A model generated the notes under the pieces. That model searched no databases and was not told the origin of the DNA. It saw only the letters and a program-made list of their open reading frames with translations. From contig NZ_JACIEQ010000003.1 in the NCBI RefSeq assembly GCF_014196965.1, forward strand, positions 248,001 through 312,000: a stretch of 64,000 bases of DNA. The letters are read 5' to 3'. Position numbers and translations under genes: made by a program. This document shows, one piece after another, positions 33,750-41,050 of this stretch (the first letter of the stretch is position 1; each line of letters begins with the position of its first letter). This DNA comes from Actibacterium naphthalenivorans. GTDB lineage: Bacteria > Pseudomonadota > Alphaproteobacteria > Rhodobacterales > Rhodobacteraceae.

Positions 33750-34874
33750 TCAGTTCTGCGCCACGGGCAGCGGTTCCATTTCGGGAAGCTCCGGATCGTC
33801 GGTCAGGATCTCTTCGCCGCTGAGGCTTTCGAGGAAGGCGACAAGATCGTCGATCTCGGCGTCGGACAGGCCGAGCGGCTGGATCAGCGGGCTCTTGTTC
33901 GCGGCGAATTCATTCTCGCCGCCGCCTTCGTTGTAGAACACCACCACATCGCGCAGCGTCTCGAGCATGCCGTTGTGCATGTAGGGATAGGTGTATTGCG
34001 TGTAGCGCAGGCTGGGGGTGCGGAACTTGCCCTTGTCGGATTTTTCCTTGGTGCGGAAATAGAGGCCGGGGTCGTCCTTGGTGTGGCGATACATCTCTTC
34101 GGTCGAACCTTTTCCGTAAAGCTCGAACCGGAAGGTGATCTGGGCGATCGGGTCGTCTTCCCAACCGTCATAGGGCGGCACGCCGGTGTTGTAGTATTTC
34201 TCGTCCGACAGCAGCGGCCCGTTGTGGCAGCTTACGCACTGCGCCTTGCCGGTGAACAGCTCCAGCCCGTTCTTCTGCTGATCGGTCAGCGCATCGTCAT
34301 CGCCGCGCATGTAGTTGTCGAACGGCGTGTCGGTCTGCACCAGCGTCCGCTCATAGGCGGCGATGGCCATATAGGCGTGGCGGATGCTGGGCCAGTCGTC
34401 GCCGAACACCTCGCGGAAGGCTGCGCGGTATTCGGGCACGAAGGCCAGCCGGGCCTCCATCATGTCATCCTCGCCATTGCCGGCAACCCCGCCGCGCGCG
34501 GCCGAACGGGCCTGATGCTCGAGCGAGCCCGAGGCGCCGGCCCAGAAGGTCTTGCCGTAATAGGCAGAGTTGATCACCGTCTGGCTGTTGCGCCAGTGGG
34601 TCGTGCCCGGATAGCCGAAGCTGATCGGCGATTGCACGGCCCAGCCCGCCTCGGGGCGGTGGCAGGACGAACAGGGCATGCCGTAGTTGCCCGACAGGAT
34701 CGGGTCGAAATAGAGCTTCTTGCCCAGTTCGATCTTCGCGGGCGTCATCGGGTTATCCGCGGGGATCGGCGGCGGGCCAAGCGGGGCCAGCGCGGCCGGG
34801 CGATCCGATTGCGCGGCCACCGGCGCGGCGGCCACAGCCGCCAGACCCAGGGCCAAAAGGAATTTGCGTGTCAT
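33750..34874 (-). CDS. Di-heme cytochrome c peroxidase, IdrP1/IdrP2 type (first of two)
   Basis: A 374-residue periplasmic protein of the bacterial cytochrome c peroxidase/MauG superfamily. A cleavable signal (FLLALGLAAVAAAPVAAQ) precedes ELGKKLYFDPILSGN. Two heme sites follow: C68-SS-C71-H72 and C213-VS-C216-H217, with the C-terminal RTPSLRYTQYTYPYMHNGML typical of the family. In iodate reducers the two IdrP peroxidases are proposed to remove peroxide formed during iodate reduction. It is 13 bp from its paralogue gene and 15 bp from idrB, with a GAGGAGG ribosome site overlapping the upstream stop. Which of the pair is P1 or P2 needs a tree. Confidence 0.85.
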   Translation of the reverse strand: MTRKFLLALGLAAVAAAPVAAQSDRPAALAPLGPPPIPADNPMTPAKIELGKKLYFDPILSGNYGMPCSSCHRPEAGWAVQSPISFGYPGTTHWRNSQTVINSAYYGKTFWAGASGSLEHQARSAARGGVAGNGEDDMMEARLAFVPEYRAAFREVFGDDWPSIRHAYMAIAAYERTLVQTDTPFDNYMRGDDDALTDQQKNGLELFTGKAQCVSCHNGPLLSDEKYYNTGVPPYDGWEDDPIAQITFRFELYGKGSTEEMYRHTKDDPGLYFRTKEKSDKGKFRTPSLRYTQYTYPYMHNGMLETLRDVVVFYNEGGGENEFAANKSPLIQPLGLSDAEIDDLVAFLESLSGEEILTDDPELPEMEPLPVAQN

Positions 34875-34887
34875 TGTGCCGGCCTCC

Positions 34888-35961
34888 TCAGTTGTTCACG
34901 TTGCGCCAGTCTTCGATCAGCGAGTAATCGTAATCGTCCTCGCGCCAGACATAGGCGTCGGTGTCGAAGCTCTCGCCCGAAAGGCTTTCGAGATAGGCGA
35001 CCAGATCGGCCTTCTCGCTGGGCACCAGGCCAAGCGGCTTCAGGCGCGGATCCTTCAGCGGGTCGTCGCCACCGCCGGCGTTGTAGAAATCCACCACCTC
35101 TTCCAGCGTCTCCAGCGTGCCGTTGTGCATGTAGGGCGCTGTCCAGGTCAGTTCGCGCAGGCTCGGCGTCAGAAAGCTGCGGGCCTTGTCGGGGTTGTGG
35201 GTGCGGATATAGGCGCCCGGATCCTCGCGCAGGTTCATGTAATTCTCGATGCCCATGAACTTGGCATAGGTCACGAAGGCCGAATGCCGTTCCGGGTCGG
35301 CCCAGATTTCGGGGTTGTCGGCAACGCCGGTGTTGTGGGGCCGGTCGTCGGTGAAGCGCAGGCCGGAATGGCAGCTTGCGCATTGCCCCTTGCCCTCGAA
35401 GATGCCCTGCCCGCGCTGCGCGGCGGCCGAAAGAGCACCGGTATCGACAGGCGCCCCGCGCGACACGATGGTTTTCATGAAATCCATCAGCGCGTTGCGC
35501 GCGCCACCGTTCGACGGCTCGCTCATGCCCGCGGCCCTGAACATCTCGACATAGACCGGGTCCTGCTTGAGCCGCTCCTGCATGATGCGCATGTCCATGT
35601 TCATCAGATAGGTCTCTGTGATCATCTCGCGCGCGACGTCGTTGAGGTTGGTGCCAAGGCGCCCGTCATGCAGCCAGGCGTCGCGATAGCCCACATTGGC
35701 CAGCGTCGGCGTGTTCCGGAAATGCGCGGCGCCGCTATAGGCGTCCGACAGCGGCTGGCCATCGGTAAAGGCCTTGTCGGGCTGGTGGCAGCTTGCGCAG
35801 GCAAGCGCGGTGTCGCCTGACAGACGGTAATCATAGAACAGACGCTTGCCCAACTCGGCTCGCGCCGCGTTGACATCCATCGGCGCGATGGGGGCGCTGT
35901 CTTGGGCGATTGCGGCGGTGCCCGAAAGCAGCACGCAGATAAAAGCGGTTCTCAGCATCAT
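34888..35961 (-). CDS. Di-heme cytochrome c peroxidase, IdrP1/IdrP2 type (second of two)
   Basis: A 357-residue paralogue of the neighbouring peroxidase. The start is the first of two tandem ATGs at 35961, with AAGGAGG 6 bp upstream, giving a signal peptide (MMLRTAFICVLLSGTAAIAQ). A longer frame to 36084 has no signal. Heme motifs are C55-AS-C58-H59 and C194-AS-C197-H198, with LGKRLFYDYRLSGD at the front and TPSLRELTWTAPYMHNGTLE at the back. It lies 141 bp after the cytochrome c gene, so it could have a promoter of its own as well as readthrough. The proposed role is peroxide or intermediate removal next to iodate reductase. Confidence 0.85.
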   Translation of the reverse strand: MMLRTAFICVLLSGTAAIAQDSAPIAPMDVNAARAELGKRLFYDYRLSGDTALACASCHQPDKAFTDGQPLSDAYSGAAHFRNTPTLANVGYRDAWLHDGRLGTNLNDVAREMITETYLMNMDMRIMQERLKQDPVYVEMFRAAGMSEPSNGGARNALMDFMKTIVSRGAPVDTGALSAAAQRGQGIFEGKGQCASCHSGLRFTDDRPHNTGVADNPEIWADPERHSAFVTYAKFMGIENYMNLREDPGAYIRTHNPDKARSFLTPSLRELTWTAPYMHNGTLETLEEVVDFYNAGGGDDPLKDPRLKPLGLVPSEKADLVAYLESLSGESFDTDAYVWREDDYDYSLIEDWRNVNN

Positions 35962-36073
35962 TGCCAGCCTCCTTTCCGGCTGCCCGAACCGGCAACCGGC
36001 CTGTGCCACATCCGCCCGTCGCGGTCTGTTTGCGGCTTGTCCTGTGTCATGGTGTCGTCCTTTCGGCGCGGCG

Positions 36074-36096
36074 GCCGGCCACAACGCGGGGCCGGC
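36074..36096 (-). terminator. Hairpin after the cytochrome c gene
   Basis: GCCGGCC (36074-36080) and GGCCGGC (36090-36096) form a perfect 7-bp stem with a 9-base loop, starting 6 bp after the cytochrome c stop on the minus strand. There is no U-run. It may limit readthrough into the peroxidase genes or stabilise the cytochrome transcript. Function is inferred from position only. Confidence 0.35.
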
Positions 36097-36102
36097 GCGC
36101 GT

Positions 36103-36528
36103 TCATTCGCTGATCCGGGTTCCGTCGGCCTGGAAGGAGGCGAGATAGGCGATCACATTCGCCGCATCCTCGGGCTTGCGCAGCCCCGCGAAACTCATCT
36201 TGTTGCCCGGCAGGAATTTTCGCGGAGCGGCCAGATAGTCCGCCAGCGCCTCTTCGGTCCAGATCAGGCCGCTGCCGCTCATCGCGTCGGAATAGCGGAA
36301 ACCCTCATAGCTTCCCGCCGCGCGGCCCACGACACCGTTCAAAGCCGGGCCGACCCGGGATTTCGCGCCCTCGCCCACCTGATGGCAGGCAGCGCATTTC
36401 TTGAAGATCTTCTCACCCGCCGCCACGTCGCGTGCCTGTGCCGGTGCCGCCAGCGCGATGCCGGCGCACAGGGCCGCGATCGCCCCGCTCCGATTCCGTG
36501 TGTGATTGCCTGAATTCGTCTTGCGCAT
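36103..36528 (-). CDS. Cytochrome c (class I) at the head of the iodate-reductase cluster
   Basis: A 141-residue exported mono-heme cytochrome. A basic N terminus and hydrophobic run ending APAQA form the signal. The heme site is C45-AA-C48-H49 (KKCAACHQVGEGAKSRVGPAL), and the sixth ligand is probably Met111 in NKMSFAG. The overall form is that of cytochrome c2/c550. A GGAGGGG ribosome site precedes the ATG at 36528. As first gene of the cluster it is a natural electron donor between the quinol-oxidising bc1 complex and the Rieske subunit or the peroxidases; that route is inferred. Confidence 0.88.
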   Translation of the reverse strand: MRKTNSGNHTRNRSGAIAALCAGIALAAPAQARDVAAGEKIFKKCAACHQVGEGAKSRVGPALNGVVGRAAGSYEGFRYSDAMSGSGLIWTEEALADYLAAPRKFLPGNKMSFAGLRKPEDAANVIAYLASFQADGTRISE

Positions 36529-36678
36529 GTCGCACCCCTCCGCCCGTTAAAAGGCCCGCGCGCGGTGGGGTTTCAGCCGGGGCTCACCCGGACGACCGCC
36601 GCGCATGATGATCTGCGGTCAGGCTAGCGGATTCGGTATTTGCAGATGTTGCGCGCGGCGTGGCGGTTTGGAACTTTT

Positions 36679-36693
36679 TGTGACGAAATGTGA
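36679..36693 (-). promoter_or_regulatory. Tandem TGTGA repeats, candidate response-regulator site
   Basis: Two TGTGA pentamers (36679-36683 and 36689-36693; TCACA on the coding strand) are spaced exactly 10 bp apart, one helical turn, about 150 bp upstream of the cytochrome c start. Such direct repeats are typical of binding by OmpR-family dimers, and an OmpR-type regulator is encoded 2.3 kb away. The repeats are seen; the binding is inferred. Confidence 0.4.
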
Positions 36694-36713
36694 TGGCGCC
36701 GAAAACGCCCCCG

Positions 36714-38933
36714 TCATGCGCCACGCGTATCGAGCATTGCCCGCACGCGCCGGGCCAGCAGCGCGGGATCGACAGGCTTGTCCAGAACGTCGGGCGCGGG
36801 ACCGGACAGGGTGATCCCCGAGGGCGCGTAGCCGGTGCAGAAGATGATCGGAACATCGGGGCGCAGCCGGCGCATGGCTTCGGCCAGTTCCTCGCCGCTC
36901 AGGCCGGGCATGACGACATCGGTGATCACCAGATCATATTGCCGGGGGCGGCGGCTGAACCGCTCCAGCGCGACCACCGAAGAGGTGAACGCCTCGACCT
37001 GATAGCCAAGCCGCAGCAGCATCCGGCGAAAGGTTCCGGCGACTTCGCTTTCATCGTCGATCAGCATCACCCGTTCGCGGCCGCGCGGGATCTCGTCGGG
37101 CGGGGCCTCGCTTTCCAGTTCGGCCTCGCGCGCGCCGGGCAGGAAGATCGCGAAGGTGGTTCCGGTGCCAAGCGCGCTGTCAAGCGCGATCCCGCCCCCC
37201 ATCTCCTCGACCAGCGCCGAGACCACGGCCAGCCCAAGGCCGGAGCCCTTGCCCAGCGGCTTTGTGGTGAAAAACGGATCAAAGAGCTGGCGCCGCGTAT
37301 CGGCGGACATTCCGGGCCCATCGTCTGTCACTTCCAGCCGGACCCAGCCGTCGGGCCGTGGCGCGAGCCCCTCGGGCAGATCCTCGGTAACGGCATGGGC
37401 CGACACGCGGATCGTTCCGCTTGCGCCGCCGATGGCCTCGGCCGCGTTGCGGCACAGGTTCATCAGGATCTGGTGCAGATGCGTGGGGTCGGCCATCACG
37501 ATGAAGGGCTCGACGCCGTCGCAGCAATCGAGCGCGATGGTGGGCGGAATCGAGGCGCGCATCAGGCGCGTGACCTCGAGCATCAGCGTGGTCAGGTTGG
37601 TCGGCTGCGGCCGGCCGGGCTGACGCCGGGCAAAGGTCAGAAGCTCTTTCACCAGGCTTTGCGCCCGCCGCGCGGCGATGTCGATCTGCTCGATCTCGCC
37701 GGCGATCGCGCTGCCTGCGGGCGCGTCCAGCGCGGCCAGATGCGCGGCACCGACGATGGTGGTCAGGATGTTGTTGAAATCATGCGCCACGCCGCCCGCC
37801 AGAAGGCCCACGGCCTCGAGCTTCTGCGCGCGCACCACCTGATCGCGCGCATGGCGCCTTTCGGTGATATCCTCGGCAATGCCGATGAAGTTCTGCACCG
37901 TTCCGTCGGGTCCGATCAGCGGCAGGATGGTCGTTTCCGCCCAGTAGCTGCCACTGTCCTTGCGCCGGTTGCGGAACACCCCCTGCCATGTTTCCCCGCG
38001 CGCGAGGCTTTCCCGGATCTCGCGATAGACCTCGGGCGGGGTGTCGCCCGATTGCAGAAAGCGCGGCGTCTTGCCCTCGACCTCGGCGCGCGTCCAGCCG
38101 GTGATATCCTCGAAACGGCGATTGGCATAGAGTATCCTTGCATCCATATCGGTGATGAAGATCGTCGCCGGGCTCTGCTCGACAGCGGTGGCCAGCCGCA
38201 CCTCGGAGGTTTCCAGCCGGCGACGCACCCGCAGTTCATCGGCCAGACGGTGCATCGCCCGGCGCATATCAAGCAACAGCACCGCGAACAGCACCCCCAG
38301 CGTCAGCGCCGCCACCACCAGCGAGACGACCGACAGGAAACCGACCCAGATCAGCCGCTCGCCTTCTCCGACCGCCTGAATGATCCGCTCGGTGCTTTTC
38401 TGTCGGTTGGCCTGCCACAGGCGTTCAAGCTGGCCCAGTGCCTCTATCGCCGCGGTATCATCGACCCGCACCAGCCGGTCGGTGCGCGCCACGTCCCAGC
38501 CTTCCTGCGCGGCCTGCACGGCGATGGGCAGCTTGACCTCGTATTCGCGCACCGTGGCGCCGATCACCTCCAGCGCGGCGCGTTCCTCGGGGCCGATGGG
38601 TGCGGCCAGGTAATCCTCGATCACCGCCTGGAACTGCTCGAGCTGCACCCTGGTCTGATCCAGACAGAACGGGTCCTGCCGCAGAATGTAATTCTTGAAA
38701 TCGTGGATGACGCCGCCGTATCCCAGATAGCCGCGGATCGAGCTGATCCAGACGCCCTTCTTCCCGGCATCGCCGGAATAGTTCAGCCAGCTTGCCTCGA
38801 TCTCGCGGAACTGGGCGCGGGTCTGGATGCCCAGATAGGGGCCCAGCGACACCGTGACGAGCAGCAGGAAAAGCGCGGCGACACCGATTGCGTAGGATCG
38901 TGCAAGGGATTTGCCGGTGTTCGACCCGTCCAC
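36714..38933 (-). CDS. Hybrid sensor histidine kinase (periplasmic sensor, PAS, HisKA, HATPase, receiver)
   Basis: A 739-residue inner-membrane kinase if begun at the GTG at 38933, which has GGGAG 7 bp upstream. The frame is open to an ATG at 39029, but that would overlap the regulator start. In order: TM1 (about 14-34), a ~160-residue periplasmic sensor region, TM2 (about 195-222), PAS (FITDMDARILYANRRFEDIT), HisKA with His384 in GGVAHDFNNIL, HATPase (NAAEAIGG, DDGPGM, GKGSGLGLAVV), and a C-terminal receiver (MLIDDES, VITDVVMPG, LDKPV). It is divergent from the OmpR-type regulator gene. Its position next to the iodate cluster suggests it controls that cluster. Confidence 0.87.
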   Translation of the reverse strand: MDGSNTGKSLARSYAIGVAALFLLLVTVSLGPYLGIQTRAQFREIEASWLNYSGDAGKKGVWISSIRGYLGYGGVIHDFKNYILRQDPFCLDQTRVQLEQFQAVIEDYLAAPIGPEERAALEVIGATVREYEVKLPIAVQAAQEGWDVARTDRLVRVDDTAAIEALGQLERLWQANRQKSTERIIQAVGEGERLIWVGFLSVVSLVVAALTLGVLFAVLLLDMRRAMHRLADELRVRRRLETSEVRLATAVEQSPATIFITDMDARILYANRRFEDITGWTRAEVEGKTPRFLQSGDTPPEVYREIRESLARGETWQGVFRNRRKDSGSYWAETTILPLIGPDGTVQNFIGIAEDITERRHARDQVVRAQKLEAVGLLAGGVAHDFNNILTTIVGAAHLAALDAPAGSAIAGEIEQIDIAARRAQSLVKELLTFARRQPGRPQPTNLTTLMLEVTRLMRASIPPTIALDCCDGVEPFIVMADPTHLHQILMNLCRNAAEAIGGASGTIRVSAHAVTEDLPEGLAPRPDGWVRLEVTDDGPGMSADTRRQLFDPFFTTKPLGKGSGLGLAVVSALVEEMGGGIALDSALGTGTTFAIFLPGAREAELESEAPPDEIPRGRERVMLIDDESEVAGTFRRMLLRLGYQVEAFTSSVVALERFSRRPRQYDLVITDVVMPGLSGEELAEAMRRLRPDVPIIFCTGYAPSGITLSGPAPDVLDKPVDPALLARRVRAMLDTRGA

Positions 38934-39017
38934 AAGATGGCTCCCGACAGCGGTCTTTTGTTGCGAATGCAGCCTGACTGTGCAAGATAAAGTCTGTAAA
39001 TAAAAGGAAAAAGACCG

Positions 39018-39761
39018 ATGCAGGATCATATCCTGATCGTGGATGACGACCGGCAGCTGACGTCATTTCTGGAACGTTTCCTTGCGAAACAGGGTTTTCG
39101 CGCCACCTCGGCCGGAAGCGGTGAACAGATGCGCATGGCGATGGCCCGGCACGAGTTCAGCCTGATCATCCTCGATCTGATCCTGCCGGATGTGGACGGG
39201 TTCGAAATGGCCCGCGAGGTGCGGCGCGACAACCGGGTGCCGATGATCATGCTCAGCGCCCGCGACGAGGTTTATGACCGGATCATCGGGCTGGAACTGG
39301 GCGCCGACGATTATCTCACCAAACCCTATGAGCCGCGCGAGTTGCTGGCGCGCATCCGTTCGGTCCTGCGCCGCAGCAAGCCCGCCGATGCCGAACTCGC
39401 CGGCGCCCTGCCGCCGGTCCGCTTTCTTCGGTTCGGCGATCTGACGCTCGATCTGGTCGAGCGCCGGCTGACGCGTGACGGCGGGGCCGAAGATGTCTAT
39501 CTGACAAGCACGGAATTCGCGCTGCTGCGCGCGCTGGCCCAGGGCGCCGGAGAGGTTCAGACCCGCGAGCGTATCCTCGAAACCGTCTATGGCAATGCGG
39601 TCTCGATCACCGACCGGGCGATCGACGCGCATATCGTCCGGCTGCGGCGCAAGATTGACAATGGCGATGCGGCGGATTCAATGATCCGGACCGTGCATGG
39701 CAGCGGGTACCTGCTTGCCGCCGAGGTCGAGGCCGCGCAGGGCGACGGCACGTCGCAGTGA
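39018..39761 (+). CDS. OmpR-family response regulator
   Basis: A 247-residue two-domain regulator. The receiver (residues 1-120) has the acidic pair in LIVDDDRQ, the phosphorylatable Asp53 (IILDLILPDVDGFE) and Lys102 (YLTKPYEP). The C-terminal winged helix carries YLTSTEFALLRALAQGAGEV, TDRAIDAHIVRLRRKI and RTVHGSGYLL, the PhoB/OmpR DNA-binding fold. The ATG at 39018 follows AAAAGGAAAAAG. It is divergent from the hybrid kinase with 84 bp between the chosen starts, which must hold both promoters. The probable partner is the adjacent kinase, and the probable target is the iodate operon; both are inferences. Confidence 0.9.
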   Translation: MQDHILIVDDDRQLTSFLERFLAKQGFRATSAGSGEQMRMAMARHEFSLIILDLILPDVDGFEMAREVRRDNRVPMIMLSARDEVYDRIIGLELGADDYLTKPYEPRELLARIRSVLRRSKPADAELAGALPPVRFLRFGDLTLDLVERRLTRDGGAEDVYLTSTEFALLRALAQGAGEVQTRERILETVYGNAVSITDRAIDAHIVRLRRKIDNGDAADSMIRTVHGSGYLLAAEVEAAQGDGTSQ

Positions 39762-39818
39762 ACCGCCGCCGCGCCCGCCCCGGCGGCCCGTTGCCCCGGC
39801 CACAGAAGGAGGCACAGA

Positions 39819-40451
39819 ATGGAGCCCGATGATCCCGACCCGCTTTCGCCGCTGATTGCCTGCCCGGGATGCGACGCCCTCTACCGGGTTGTCGATGTGC
39901 CCGACAATGCGCGTGCCCGCTGCAATCGCTGCGGCGCGGTTCTGATCACCCCTCGGCCGGGGGCCTTCGCGCGGATCACCGCCTTGTCGCTTGCCGCCGT
40001 CGTCCTGATGGTTGCGGCGGTGTTCTTCCCGTTTCTCGCGCTCGATGCCGCCGGGCTGCACAACTTTGCCTCGGTGTTCGATGCGGTGCGCGCCTTTTCC
40101 TCGGGGCTGATGCTGCCGCTGTCGGTGGCGGTGGCGGGGCTGATCGTGCTGATCCCGCTCGCCCGGCTGGCGGCGATCCTTTATACGCTGGCGCCGATGG
40201 CGCTCGGGCGCGCGCCGCTTGTCCATGCCCGCGCCGCGTTCCGGCTGGCCGAGGCGCTGAAACCCTGGTCGATGGCCGAGGTCTTCATCGTCGGCGTCGC
40301 GGTCGCGCTGATCAAGGTGTCGGGGCTGGCCACGGTCTCGCTCGGGCCGGCGTTCTGGGCGTTTGTCGGCCTCGTTCTCGTCACAGTACTTCAGGACAAT
40401 TTCATGTGCAGGTATTCGATATGGAAATCGCTGGAAAACCGGGCCCCCTGA
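39819..40451 (+). CDS. PqiA-domain membrane protein, N-terminal half equivalent
   Basis: A 210-residue inner-membrane protein corresponding to one half of E. coli PqiA/LetA. A zinc ribbon (CPGCDALY ... CNRCGAVL) precedes about four hydrophobic helices, with ISxxPRPG-like text and FSSGLMLPLSVAVAG, KPWSMAEVFIVGVAVALIK typical of the family. E. coli PqiA is one polypeptide with two such halves; here they are separate genes overlapping by 31 bp. With PqiB and PqiC it would form an MCE-type lipid transport route between the membranes. Confidence 0.85.
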   Translation: MEPDDPDPLSPLIACPGCDALYRVVDVPDNARARCNRCGAVLITPRPGAFARITALSLAAVVLMVAAVFFPFLALDAAGLHNFASVFDAVRAFSSGLMLPLSVAVAGLIVLIPLARLAAILYTLAPMALGRAPLVHARAAFRLAEALKPWSMAEVFIVGVAVALIKVSGLATVSLGPAFWAFVGLVLVTVLQDNFMCRYSIWKSLENRAP

Positions 40452-41050
40452 CCGCCCGCGCGGCGGGGCTGGTGGCCTGCCGCCGCTGCGGCCGCGTCCA
40501 TCCGGGCGGGGCGCAGATCTGTCAGCGCTGCGGCGGGCCGATTTCCAGCCGCGAGATCAAAAGCCTGCAACGGGTCTGGGCCTGGCTGTTTGCCGGCATG
40601 ATCCTCTACATTCCCGCCAATATCTATCCCATGCTGCTGACCTCGACCCTGGTCAGCAAACGCGAAAGCACGATCATCGGCGGCGTGATAGACTTGGCGC
40701 ATCACGGGTCTTACGGGGTTGCGCTGATCGTGTTCGTGGCCAGCGTGATGATCCCGATCGGCAAGTTCATCGCCATCAGCTATCTGGCGCTCAGCGTGCA
40801 GTGGCCCATCCGCCAGCACAGCCATTTGCGCCACAGGCTGTACGAAGTGACAGACTTCATCGGCCGCTGGTCGATGATCGACGTGTTTGTGGTTGCGATC
40901 CTGTCATCGCTCGTGCAACTGGATACGGTGGCTACGATCAACCCCGGCATCGCCGCCGTCAGCTTTGCACTATCGGTGGCCTTCACGATGCTTTCGGCCC
41001 AAAGTTTCGATTCACGAACAATCTGGGACAGTGACAGACCCGCGGAATGA
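40421..41050 (+). CDS. PqiA-domain membrane protein, C-terminal half equivalent
   Basis: A 209-residue partner of the preceding gene, starting at the ATG at 40421 inside it in another frame. It has its own zinc ribbon (CRRCGRVHPG ... CQRCGGPI) followed by AGMILYIPANIYPMLLTSTL, HHGSYGVALIVFVASVMIPIGK and FIGRWSMIDVFVVAILSSLV, the strongly conserved PqiA core. It ends with an ATGA overlap into the MCE gene, so the split PqiA and PqiB are translationally coupled. Confidence 0.87.
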   Translation: MEIAGKPGPLTARAAGLVACRRCGRVHPGGAQICQRCGGPISSREIKSLQRVWAWLFAGMILYIPANIYPMLLTSTLVSKRESTIIGGVIDLAHHGSYGVALIVFVASVMIPIGKFIAISYLALSVQWPIRQHSHLRHRLYEVTDFIGRWSMIDVFVVAILSSLVQLDTVATINPGIAAVSFALSVAFTMLSAQSFDSRTIWDSDRPAE

